A stretch of 10,665 nucleotides of DNA. It comes from Gemmatimonadota bacterium (lineage in GTDB: Bacteria; Gemmatimonadota; Gemmatimonadetes; Gemmatimonadales; GWC2-71-9). Both the position numbers and the translations under genes were made by a program. Location: NCBI GenBank assembly GCA_003220855.1, contig QHTP01000254.1, forward strand, positions 1-10,665, given 5' to 3'. Below are positions 1 through 7,783 of this stretch, piece by piece. Below the pieces are notes generated by a model. That model had not been told where the DNA came from and did not search any database. It worked only from the letters and a program-made list of their open reading frames with translations. Position 1 is the stretch's first letter. Each line of letters starts with the position of its first letter.

Positions 1-2
1 TG

Positions 3-1307
3 AAGGACGGGCACGGCGTCGACTGGCCGATCCGCTACGCCGACATCGCACCATGGTACAGCTACGTGGAGCGGTTCATCGGTGTGAGCGGCGAGAAGCT
101 GGGCCTGGCCCAGCTTCCGGACGGCGAGTTCCAACCGCCCATGGAGATGAACGCCGGGGAAAAGCTCGTGAAGGTGGGGATCGAGCGGGCATTTCCCGAC
201 CGGCACGTGACCATCGGGCGGGTGGCCATTCTCACGCGTCCACTCAACGGCCGCCTGCCGTGCCACTTCTGCGGTCCCTGCGAGCGCGGTTGCTCGACCG
301 GTTCGTATTTCTCGAGCCAGTCCTCTACGCTGCCGGCGGCGCGCGCCACCGGCAAGCTGACGCTGGTGCCGAACAGCGTCGTGCACTCGCTGATCTACGA
401 CGCGGACAAGAACCGGGTGACGGGCGTCCGCGTCGTGGATGCGGTCACCAAGCAACCCCGCGAATACCACGCGCGTGTGGTCTTTCTGTGCGCGTCCACG
501 CTCGGCACGACGCGGGTGCTGCTCAACTCCCAGTCGCCGCGCTTCCCCAACGGCCTCGCCAACTCGAGCGGCGTGCTGGGCCACTATCTGATGGACCACC
601 ACTTCCTGGCCGGTGCGAGCGGCAGCATCGAGGGACTGCTCGACCACTACTACCAGGGCAATCGCCCCAACGGCATCTACATCCCCCGGTTTCGCAACCT
701 GGGGGACAACGCCTCCCGGCGCGACTACGTGCGTGGCTTCGGCTATCAGGGCGGCGCCAGCCGTCAAGGGTGGGGGCGCGGCGGCGGCGAGCGCGGGTTC
801 GGCGTGGAACTGAAACACAAGCTGCACGATCCCGGCACGTGGTCGATGGGCATGACGGGGTTCGGCGAGTGCCTGCCGCGCGAGGACAATTACGTGGAGC
901 TCGCCGACAAGACCGACGATTTCGGCATCCCCCTCCTCAAGATCCACTGCACCTGGGGCGACAACGAGCTGGGGATGCGCAAAGACATGGCCGCCTCGGC
1001 CGCCGAGATGCTCGAGGCGGCGGGCTGCAAGAACGTCCGGACGCACGACGCCTACCGGGGCGGCGGGCAGCTCGGCGCCGAGCCGGGGTTCGCGATTCAC
1101 GAGATGGGCACCGCGCGCATGGGACGCGACCCGAAGACGTCGGTGCTGAACGCCTTCAACCAGGCGCACGACGTGCCCAACCTGTTCGTGACGGACGGCG
1201 CGTGCATGGCCAGCACGTCGTGCGTGAACCCGTCGATCACCTACATGGCGCTGACCGCGCGCGCCTGCGACCACGCAGTGGAGGAGCTGAAGCGCGGCAA
1301 TCTGTAG
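3..1307 (+). CDS. GMC-family FAD-dependent sugar/glycoside oxidoreductase, C-terminal part (5' end outside window)
   Basis: The reading frame is open from the left edge to TAG at 1305-1307 and gives 434 residues. The FAD-binding N-terminus (GxGxxG region) lies upstream of the window, so no start is called; the ATG at 53 is in another frame. The fragment begins with a conserved DWPIRYADIAPWY stretch (residues 7-19). A cysteine group CHFCGPCERGC follows at residues 87-97. The C-terminal GMC domain has HEMGTARMG (His366) and CVNPSITYMA (Asn409), the His/Asn active-site pair known from cellobiose dehydrogenase and pyranose 2-oxidase. The family oxidises sugars or glycosides and passes electrons from FAD to another carrier; bacterial members of this type often work in the periplasm with a small Tat-exported subunit, which is not visible here. 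It converges on the symporter gene with only 16 bp between their stops. The family is certain. The substrate (glucose, or the C3 of a glucoside) is inference. Confidence 0.93.
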   Translation, partial: KDGHGVDWPIRYADIAPWYSYVERFIGVSGEKLGLAQLPDGEFQPPMEMNAGEKLVKVGIERAFPDRHVTIGRVAILTRPLNGRLPCHFCGPCERGCSTGSYFSSQSSTLPAARATGKLTLVPNSVVHSLIYDADKNRVTGVRVVDAVTKQPREYHARVVFLCASTLGTTRVLLNSQSPRFPNGLANSSGVLGHYLMDHHFLAGASGSIEGLLDHYYQGNRPNGIYIPRFRNLGDNASRRDYVRGFGYQGGASRQGWGRGGGERGFGVELKHKLHDPGTWSMGMTGFGECLPREDNYVELADKTDDFGIPLLKIHCTWGDNELGMRKDMAASAAEMLEAAGCKNVRTHDAYRGGGQLGAEPGFAIHEMGTARMGRDPKTSVLNAFNQAHDVPNLFVTDGACMASTSCVNPSITYMALTARACDHAVEELKRGNL

Positions 1308-1323
1308 CGGGGTCGAAGCGCCT

Positions 1324-2969
1324 TCATCCGCGGAAGTACAGGTAGGCCGCGAGGATCAGCAGCAGGACGACGCCCGAGCCGATCACGTCACGCCGGTTCC
1401 AGCTGCCTCGGGACTGGGCGCGGTCTTCGGCCGTCACCGTGCCGTAGGTGAGCCCCGCCAGCTGCTCCGTGGACGGCGGCGCCGTCGCGTAACTGACCAC
1501 TACCATCACTACGACCGAGACGACGAAGATGAGCAGGCTGTAGTACTGGAAGTGATCAAGGCGGCGAGACAACCCTTGGCGTTCAGCCGCCGGTTGAAGA
1601 TGCCGAACACGAACACGGTGAATATCGGCGGCGCCAGGTAGCCCTGGACGCCCTGGAGGTAGTCGTACAGCCCACGGGCGCCCTGAATCACGGGGATCCA
1701 CAGCAGGCTGATCACCACCATGGCGGCGGTGGCCGCCCGTCCGACCCACACCAGGCGATGTTGTGAGGCCTGCGGCCGGAATTTCTGATACAGGTCCATG
1801 GTGAACAGGGTGGACGACGCGTTGAACGCGCCGGCCATCGAGCTCATCAAAGCGGCCAAGAGCCCGGCGACCACCACCCCGCGGACACCCTCGGGCAGGA
1901 GGTGCTTCACCATCAGCGGGAACGCCGCCTGCGCCGCCTGCGGGATCGCGTGACCTTGCGCGTCCACGATGGCGCCGAGCGCCGGCACGCGACCAGTCTT
2001 GGCCAGTGCCAGGGCGATCAGGCCGGGAATGATGAACAGGAACACCGGGGACAGCTTCAGATAGGCGGCGAAGATGCTGCCGCGCCGCGCGGTGCGCTCG
2101 TCCCTGGCCCCGAGCGCCCGCTGCACGATGTACTGGTCCGTGCACCAGTACCACAGACCGATGATCGGCGCACAGAACAGCATGCCGAGCCAGGGATAGT
2201 TGCTGTTGAAGTACCACGCAATGCGACCCGGCTCCTTCACGGGCGCCCATGTGCCCTCCATGCCCGCCGGCACCAGCGGCTTCCAGAGATTGAACAGATC
2301 GGGGTCGAGCACGCGGCGCAGCTCGTGCCAGCCCCCCAACCTCGACAATCCGAACATCGTGAGCAGGCCCGATCCCGCTATCAGGATGAACGTCTGCAAC
2401 GCGTCGGTATATGCCACGGCGCGCATCCCGCCCAGCACCGTGTACAGGCCGGTGAGCAGCACGACGACCACCGACCCGATCCAGAAGCTGTTGAAGGTCG
2501 CGCCCCCCACCTGCAGGGCGACCTCGGGGAGCAGCGTCGCGAACACGACGCCGCCGGCGAAGATCGCGACGGCGAACTTGGTGAGCACGTGCGCCGCGAG
2601 GGTGATCACCGATAACACCCATCGGGCCGTCGGCGAAAAGCGGCGGCCGAGGAACTCCGGCATGGTGTAGACCAGCGCGCGCGAGTAGAACGGGACGAAC
2701 ACCCAGCCGAGCACGAGGAGGCACCAGGCGTGCAGCTCGTAGTGCGCGAGCGCGACCCCGCTCGTGGCCCCGGCGCCCGCGAGCCCGACCACGTGCTCGG
2801 ATCCGATGTTGGACGCGAAGATGGACGCGCCCACCAGGAACCAGCCCAGGTTCCGGCCGGCGAGGAAATAGTCCGCCGCGGTATCCGTGTTGCGTCGGGC
2901 GACCCACCAGGCGACCCCCAGCAGCAGCGCGAAGTACGCGGCGATCACCAGCCAGTCCACTGCAGCCAC
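1324..2969 (-). pseudogene. Sodium/sugar symporter of the SSS (SGLT) family, frame broken by an apparent internal deletion
   Basis: This is a multi-pass inner-membrane protein that would import a sugar with Na+. The GTG start at 2969 is preceded by GAGGGAA six bases upstream and lies 26 bp after xylB; an in-frame GTG at 2960 is an alternative. SSS hallmarks are the N-terminal ADYFLAGRNLGWF, SNIGSEHVVGLAG, the GGMRAVAYTDALQ loop, and WYWCTDQYIVQRAL followed by FAAYLKL. These align with Vibrio vSGLT, including the sugar-site Glu of YELHAW, the Lys of YLKL and the Gln of YLQGVQG. The frame starting at 2969 is sensible for 471 residues, to LNAKGCLAALI near 1557, then becomes Ser/Thr-rich nonsense ending at 1509. 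A second frame resumes at 1557 with HFQYYSLLIFVVSVVVMVVV and runs 77 residues to TGA at 1324-1326, including a last TM helix and AYLYFRG. Family members carry roughly 25-40 more residues, including membrane sequence, at this junction. It is therefore a frameshifted deletion, real or from assembly. The operon suggests xylose or glucose as cargo. Confidence 0.9.
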
Positions 2970-2995
2970 GTTGGGTTCCCTCGAGAGAGTTCCGC

Positions 2996-4483
2996 TCAGG
3001 CGCGCGCCGCGACCAGACGCGCGCGGAAGCGCTCGTATACCTGCTGGTACGCCCGGTGCGCCTCCGGATCCGGGGGCGCCGGCGGCTCCCGGGTCAGGGT
3101 GCACCGGGCCGCGGATGCGAGATCCGGATACGCCCCCGCCCCGACGCCCGCGAGCAGGGCGGCGCCGTAGGCCGGTCCCTCCTCGCGGTTCACCGTCGTC
3201 ACCGGCAGGCCGAAGATATCCGCCTGCAGGCGGCGGATGAACGCGCTCCGGGCCCCGCCGCCGGTGACGAGCAGACAGGCCGGGCCCAGGCCGAGCTCCT
3301 CGAGCACCGCGAGGCAATCGCGCAGCGCGAAGCACGCGCCTTCCAGCACCGCGCGCGTCATGTGGGCGCGCGAATGGGCGAGGCTGAGGCCGACGAAGGC
3401 GGCGCGCAGCGAGGCGTCCCGGTGGGGCGTGCGCTCGCCCTGCAAGTAGGGGAGAAACGTCACGCCCTCGGCGCCGGGCGGCACGCTCGCCGCCTCCTCG
3501 ACCAGTCGGGCCTCGGGATGATCGGTATCGGCGAGATCGCGCGCGACCTGATCACGATACCAGGCGAAGGCGCCGCCCGCCGAGAGCACGACGCCCATCA
3601 CGTACCAGACGCCGGGCGCCACGTGGCAGAAGGTGTGGGCCCGCAAACCGGGGTCGACACGCGGCTCCGCCGTCGGGGCGAGCACCGTCCCCGACGTGCC
3701 CCAGCTCGACACCGCTTCCCCAGGCGTGATCGCGCCGACGCCCGCGGCACCACACGCGTTGTCCGCTCCGCCACCCACCACCGGCGTGCCGGGAGCGAGA
3801 CCGGTGAGTGCCCCCGCCTGATCGGTGACGCGACCCAGGACTTGCGACGATCCTCCGACCTCAGGCAACAGGGAACGCGACAGGCCGACGGCGTCCAGCA
3901 TGGGACCACTCCAGCGCAACCCGGCCGGGTCGAACATGAGGGTGCCGGAGGCATCGGACGGCTCGGTCGCGACCGTGCCGGTGAGGCGGAGCCGAATGAA
4001 ATCCTTGGCGAGGAGCACCGTCGCCAGGCGGGCGAAGGCGGCGGGCTCGTGATTGCGCAGCCACAGCACCTTCGGGAGGGTGAAGCCTTCCAGCGCAGCG
4101 TTGCACACCCACTCGCGCAGGTGGGCCTCGCCTCCGGCGCGCTGGACGATCTCCCGACATTCGGCCGTGGTTCTCCCGTCGCACCACAACAGCGCGGGGC
4201 GGATCACCGCGCCGGCGCGGTCGAGAAACACGGAGGAGTGCATCTGACCCGAGATGCCGACCGCGGCGACGCGCGCCCCCGTGCGTTGCTCCAGCACGCG
4301 GCGGATGGCCGTGCCGCTCGCCTGCCACCACGTTTCCGGATCCTGCTCCGCCCAGCCGGGTCGCGGCGTCTCGAGCGAGAGCGGAGCGGTCGCGGCCGCC
4401 GTCACGGCTCCCGCCGGGCTCACGAGAATGGCTTTCACGGCGCTCGTCCCGACGTCCAGGCCGAGGAACAGTGAGTCGGCCAT
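2996..4483 (-). CDS. xylB: Xylulokinase (FGGY family)
   Basis: It phosphorylates D-xylulose with ATP to xylulose 5-phosphate, the second cytoplasmic step of xylose breakdown, feeding the pentose phosphate pathway. The protein has 495 residues, a normal length for XylB. The first FGGY domain has the ATP phosphate loop DVGTSAVK (10-17), ISGQMHSSV (77-85), the substrate-site WCDGRT (100-105) and TEPSDASGTLMFD (173-185). The second domain has GADNACG (239-245), whose Asp241 matches the catalytic base (Asp233 in E. coli XylB), then WGTSGTVLAP (261-270), FLPYLQGERTPH, and the C-terminal ATP-site VTGGGARS and GPAYGAALLAG. The ATG at 4483 was chosen because the family N-terminus (LFLGLDVGT) starts there; the longer open frame upstream is antisense noise over xylA. 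It begins one base after the xylA stop (TGA-G-ATG), so translation is probably coupled. No strong Shine-Dalgarno is visible. L-ribulokinase-like relatives are less likely given the adjacent xylA. Confidence 0.95.
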   Translation of the reverse strand: MADSLFLGLDVGTSAVKAILVSPAGAVTAAATAPLSLETPRPGWAEQDPETWWQASGTAIRRVLEQRTGARVAAVGISGQMHSSVFLDRAGAVIRPALLWCDGRTTAECREIVQRAGGEAHLREWVCNAALEGFTLPKVLWLRNHEPAAFARLATVLLAKDFIRLRLTGTVATEPSDASGTLMFDPAGLRWSGPMLDAVGLSRSLLPEVGGSSQVLGRVTDQAGALTGLAPGTPVVGGGADNACGAAGVGAITPGEAVSSWGTSGTVLAPTAEPRVDPGLRAHTFCHVAPGVWYVMGVVLSAGGAFAWYRDQVARDLADTDHPEARLVEEAASVPPGAEGVTFLPYLQGERTPHRDASLRAAFVGLSLAHSRAHMTRAVLEGACFALRDCLAVLEELGLGPACLLVTGGGARSAFIRRLQADIFGLPVTTVNREEGPAYGAALLAGVGAGAYPDLASAARCTLTREPPAPPDPEAHRAYQQVYERFRARLVAARA

Positions 4484-4484
4484 C

Positions 4485-5666
4485 TCAGCGCACACCCAGC
4501 AGGAGCTCCATCGTGAGCTGGTCGAGCCGCTCGTAGGCGTAGCCCTGGGTGCGAATCGCGGCCAGGTCGAATGTCCTGGCCTGGAGCGCGCGCGCCCGCT
4601 CGGTGCTGAACGCCACGCGCTCCGTGGCGCCGCCGCCCCGGCCGCCGAGCTCCGCCAGCAGCTGCTGGATCTCGGCATCGTGATTGAAGCGCTCCACCTT
4701 CGCCTTCAGGATGAGGTAGGTGCGCATGCTGCCGGCGGCGAAGGCCCAGACCCCGTCTTCATCCTCCGTGCGGTAGGCATGGCTGTCGAAGTGACGCATC
4801 CCGGGCCAGCGGGCGTCCTCGAGCAGCTTGACCAGAAAAAACGCCGCCTTGGGATCGTCGCTGCCGAACCGCAGATCCTGGTCGAATCGCCCCGGCTGCT
4901 GCCCGTTGAGATCGATGTGGAAGAGCTTGCCCGCCTCCAGCGCCTGGGCCACGGCGTGGGAGAAGTCGAGCCCGGCCATCCGCTCGTGCGCCACTTCCGG
5001 ATTCACGCCGACCATATCGGGGTGATCGAGCGTATAGATGAACGCCAGCATGTGGCCAGTGGTCGGCAGGAAGATGTCTCCGCGCGGCTCGTTGGGTTTG
5101 GCCTCGAGCGCGAGCCGCAGGTCGTAGCGCTGCGAGCGCACGTACCCGCACAGGAAGTTGATGGCGTCGCGGTACCACCCGAGCGCCGCGCGCGGGTCCT
5201 TGGCGGCATTGGTCTCCACGCCTTCTCGCCCGCCCCAGCAGACGTAGGTTATGGCGCCAAGCTCCACCGCCAGGTCGATGGCCGCCATGGTCTTCTGCAG
5301 CGCGTACGCCCGCACCCGCGCGTCGTTGCTCGTGAACGCGCCGTCGCGGAAGGCGGGGTCGGAAAAGAGATTGGTGGTGGCCATGGGGACTCTCATCCCC
5401 GTGTCGGCGAGCACGTGTTTGAACTCGCGCACGATGCGATCGCGCTCCGAGGCGCCCGAGTCCCGCGGCACCAGGTCGTTGTCGTGCAGGTTGACGCCGT
5501 ACGCGCCGAGCTGCGCCAGCTTGCGGACGATGTGCGCGGGGGACAGCGGCGATCGCACCGGGTCGCCGAACGGGTCGCGTCCGGGGTTGCCGACCGTCCA
5601 GAGCCCGAACGTGAAACGATGCTCCGGCCGGGGCGTAAAGGCGTCCTGCGCGGGCTTGGGACTCAT
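4485..5666 (-). CDS. xylA: Xylose isomerase, Streptomyces-like short class
   Basis: It converts D-xylose to D-xylulose in the cytoplasm and, as in other family members, probably D-glucose to D-fructose, using two divalent metals (Mg, Mn or Co). The protein has 393 residues, close to the 385-395 of the Streptomyces/Actinoplanes class and far below the ~440 of the E. coli class. All the active-site residues I looked for are present at a constant offset of +7 from Streptomyces numbering: Trp23, His61 and Asp64 (LHDND), Phe101, Trp144 (CWGGREG), Glu188 and Lys190 (LEAKPNEPR), Glu224 and His227 (NPEVAHE), Asp252 (HIDLNGQ), Asp262 and Asp264 (FDQDLRF) and Asp294 (HFDSHAYR). The ATG at 5666 has GGGGAA eight bases upstream and fits the family N-terminus (FTFGLWTVGNPGRDPFG). 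It is the first gene of the xylA-xylB-symporter operon, transcribed away from galT. The frame is intact, so the enzyme should be active. Confidence 0.97.
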   Translation of the reverse strand: MSPKPAQDAFTPRPEHRFTFGLWTVGNPGRDPFGDPVRSPLSPAHIVRKLAQLGAYGVNLHDNDLVPRDSGASERDRIVREFKHVLADTGMRVPMATTNLFSDPAFRDGAFTSNDARVRAYALQKTMAAIDLAVELGAITYVCWGGREGVETNAAKDPRAALGWYRDAINFLCGYVRSQRYDLRLALEAKPNEPRGDIFLPTTGHMLAFIYTLDHPDMVGVNPEVAHERMAGLDFSHAVAQALEAGKLFHIDLNGQQPGRFDQDLRFGSDDPKAAFFLVKLLEDARWPGMRHFDSHAYRTEDEDGVWAFAAGSMRTYLILKAKVERFNHDAEIQQLLAELGGRGGGATERVAFSTERARALQARTFDLAAIRTQGYAYERLDQLTMELLLGVR

Positions 5667-5739
5667 GTGGTGGGTTCCCCAAAAGGCCGGTTAGATTTGC
5701 CGCAGTTTCGCGCCAAGGCGATACTCCGCTCTAACGGGC
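5667..5739. promoter_or_regulatory. Divergent intergenic control region between the xylA and galT operons
   Basis: This 73-bp gap is the only non-coding stretch of note and must hold the start signals for both operons unless promoters lie inside genes. It is more AT-rich than its surroundings. Toward galT one can read a sigma-70-like pair, TTGCCG (5697-5702) and GATACT (5720-5725), 17 bp apart and each matching 4 of 6 consensus positions. The expected start would be only about 8 bases before the galT ATG. Within the spacer is a short inverted repeat CGCC-AA-GGCG (5711-5720), a possible but unproven operator. On the xylA side, GGGGAA (5675-5680 on the complement) is the likely ribosome binding site. 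No convincing promoter for xylA was identified. Confidence 0.4.
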
Positions 5740-6768
5740 ATGGTCTGGGAACAGCGTTGGCATCCGCTGCGGCGCGAGTGGGTCGTCGTCTCGTCCCACC
5801 GCAACGAGCGGCCCTGGCAGGGCGAGCGCGTGGGCGACCAGCTCCGCGCGCTGCCGCAGTACGTCCCGGACTGTTATCTGTGCCCGGGCAACGTGCGCAG
5901 CTCGGGCCGGCGCAACGACCGATATTCCGGCATCTTCGTGTTCGACAACGACCACCCGTGCGTCGGCCCCGACGCACCCACGCAGCTCGCGGCGCCACCG
6001 GGAATCTATCGGAATGCGCCCGCCGCGGGATATGCACGCGTCGTGTGCTTCACGCCGCGGCACGACGTCACGCTGGCCCAACTGCCGGCGGCGGCGCTGC
6101 TGGGTCTGCTCGAGGTGCTGCAGCAACAATACCGCGAGCTCGGCTCGCGCGACGATGTCCGGCACGTGCTCGTGTTCGAGAACAAGGGCGAGGTGGTCGG
6201 CGTGAGCAACCCCCATCCCCACTGCCAGATCTACGCGACGAACTTCGTGTTCAAGACCATCGAGCTCGAGGCCGAGGCGCAGGCGGTCTACCTGGCGGAG
6301 CACGGCCGGCCCCTGCTCCAGGACATCCTGGTCGCCGAGGAAGCGGATGGTCGGCGCCTCTTGGTGCGCCGCGACCAGGCCCTCTCGTTCATCCCGTATT
6401 TCGCGCGCTACCCGTACGAGACGTTCGTGGCGCCTCGGGCCACGCGCCCCAGCCTGGCGCACCTCTCCGCCTCCGAGCTCGTCGACTTCGCGGCCGTGCT
6501 GCGCGAGACGCTGATCCGCTTCGACAATCTGTGGCGCTTGTCATTCCCGTACGTGATGGTGCTGCACCAGGCGCCGACGGACGGATCGCCTTCCCCGGGG
6601 TTCCACTTCCACGTTCAGATACATCCGCCGCTGCGGAAACCTGGTCTCCTCAAGTACCTCGCCGGCCCCGAGATCGGCGGCGGCAACTTCCTGAACGATG
6701 CCGCCCCGGAGGAGACCGCGGCCGAGCTGCAGGCGGTCGCGGGCGTGCACTACACGCAGGGCGGCTGA
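5740..6768 (+). CDS. galT: Galactose-1-phosphate uridylyltransferase (UDP-glucose--hexose-1-phosphate uridylyltransferase)
   Basis: This is the Leloir pathway step that exchanges UMP between UDP-glucose and galactose 1-phosphate, giving glucose 1-phosphate and UDP-galactose in the cytoplasm. The protein has 342 residues against 348 in E. coli. It has the HIT-superfamily active site NPHPHCQ (157-163), with His161 as the uridylylated nucleophile (His166 in E. coli). Zinc ligands match Cys45 and Cys48 (CYLCPGN), His108 (TPRHDVT) and His159. The second metal site is suggested by FHFHVQIHPPLRK near residue 295. The ATG at 5740 is the first in frame after the intergenic gap and gives the expected N-terminus; the Shine-Dalgarno is weak (AACGGGC directly before the ATG). 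The stop at 6766-6768 is followed after one base by the next gene. No galE, which would be needed to recycle UDP-galactose, is present in the window. Confidence 0.96.
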   Translation: MVWEQRWHPLRREWVVVSSHRNERPWQGERVGDQLRALPQYVPDCYLCPGNVRSSGRRNDRYSGIFVFDNDHPCVGPDAPTQLAAPPGIYRNAPAAGYARVVCFTPRHDVTLAQLPAAALLGLLEVLQQQYRELGSRDDVRHVLVFENKGEVVGVSNPHPHCQIYATNFVFKTIELEAEAQAVYLAEHGRPLLQDILVAEEADGRRLLVRRDQALSFIPYFARYPYETFVAPRATRPSLAHLSASELVDFAAVLRETLIRFDNLWRLSFPYVMVLHQAPTDGSPSPGFHFHVQIHPPLRKPGLLKYLAGPEIGGGNFLNDAAPEETAAELQAVAGVHYTQGG

Positions 6769-6769
6769 G

Positions 6770-7783
6770 GTGGCGGACGCCGGGCATCTGCTCGAGCCCC
6801 TCCTGGCGCTGCACCAGCGCGCCCGCGACGCGGTGGTCGACGCGTGCACGCGGCAGGCCTCGGAGCGCCTCGCCGCCGTGGCTAGCGACGTCGCGGAGGG
6901 GGGCGACACGATCTACGCCATTGATCGCGTGGGCGAGGAAACCTTCGTGCAGGGCCTCGCCGACGTCGCCCGCGCGGAGCCGCTGTGCCTGGTAGGCGAG
7001 GGACTCCCCGACCACGTCCTCGTCCTGCCGCGCGGGGCGCGGGAACAGGACTGCCGCTGGCGCCTGCTGGTGGATCCGATCGACGGCACGCGCGGCCTCA
7101 TGTATCAGAAGCGCAGCGCGTGGGTCCTCACCGGTATCGCGCCCAACCGCGGCGTCGACACCCGCTTGCGCGACATCGTGCTCGCCGTGCAGACCGAGAT
7201 TCCGCTCGTCAAACAGCATCTGTCCGATCAGCTGTGGGCGCGCCGCGGGCGCGGGATGGAGGCGCGCCGGTTCAATCGCCTGTCCGGCGCGCACGAGCCT
7301 GTCACGCTCCGACCCTCGCGGGCCGAGACGATCGCGCACGGGTTCGCCACGGTGGTGCGATTCTTCCCGGGCGCCCGGGACACCCTGGCGGCCATCGACG
7401 ATGAAGTCGTGCAGGCGCTGGTGCAGCCGGCTCCGGGACGGGCCGCTTGCTTCGAGGACCAGTACGCGTCCACCGGCGGTGAGCTGTACGAGCTGATGGC
7501 CGGTCACGACCGCCTGGTCGCCGACCTTCGCCCCCTGGTCCAGTCCGTCCGCGCCGCCAGCGGTCTGCCGCCGGGCCTCTGCTGCCACCCCTATGATCTT
7601 TGCACGGCGCTCATCGCCGAGGAGGCGGGCGTGATCGTGCGGGACCCGAGCGGTACGCCGGTCGACGCCCCGTTCGATGTGACATCCGACGTGGCGTGGG
7701 TTGGATACGCGAACGAGCGTCTCCGCGCGCTAGTCGAGCCCGTGTTGCAAGGGGCGCTGCGCCGCCGCGGCCTGCTGCGGTGA
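6770..7783 (+). CDS. Inositol monophosphatase-like phosphatase embedded in the gal operon
   Basis: This is a 337-residue protein of the Mg-dependent, Li-sensitive phosphatase superfamily (IMPase/FBPase/CysQ). Metal and catalytic motifs are visible: GGDTIYAID (44-52), LVGEGLPD around Glu77 (canonical GEE becomes GEG), the diagnostic DPIDGT (102-107), and HPYDLCTALIAEEAG (273-287), whose Asp276 stands for the Asp of the usual WD motif. The spacing between the last two motifs is about 170 residues, some 40 more than in human or E. coli IMPase, so there is a family-specific insert; ASTGGELYELMAGHDR lies within it. GTG at 6770 starts one base after the galT stop, and the 3' end overlaps the next start by 4 nt (GTGA), indicating coupled translation. 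The substrate is unknown. IMPases are known to hydrolyse galactose 1-phosphate, so a role in limiting toxic sugar phosphates is plausible, but this is inference. Inositol phosphate or PAP hydrolysis are alternatives. Confidence 0.86.
   Translation: MADAGHLLEPLLALHQRARDAVVDACTRQASERLAAVASDVAEGGDTIYAIDRVGEETFVQGLADVARAEPLCLVGEGLPDHVLVLPRGAREQDCRWRLLVDPIDGTRGLMYQKRSAWVLTGIAPNRGVDTRLRDIVLAVQTEIPLVKQHLSDQLWARRGRGMEARRFNRLSGAHEPVTLRPSRAETIAHGFATVVRFFPGARDTLAAIDDEVVQALVQPAPGRAACFEDQYASTGGELYELMAGHDRLVADLRPLVQSVRAASGLPPGLCCHPYDLCTALIAEEAGVIVRDPSGTPVDAPFDVTSDVAWVGYANERLRALVEPVLQGALRRRGLLR

Noticed and set aside
1315..1336. A possible terminator hairpin at the GMC/symporter convergence (GAAG-CGC-CTTC, and CTTC...GAAG).
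   Set aside because: The stems are only 4 bp, lack a T-run and lie partly within coding sequence; too weak to call.
53..1345. A plus-strand open frame of 430 codons over the GMC gene.
   Set aside because: The overlapping frame 3-1307 carries all the GMC motifs; this one is low-complexity Arg/Gly/Ala sequence.
4254..6995. A plus-strand open frame of 913 codons spanning antisense to xylA and then out of frame through galT.
   Set aside because: It has no recognisable domain and is rich in Arg/Ala/Gly typical of GC-rich shadow frames. It overlaps two genes with complete active sites. High GC lowers stop frequency and produces such frames.
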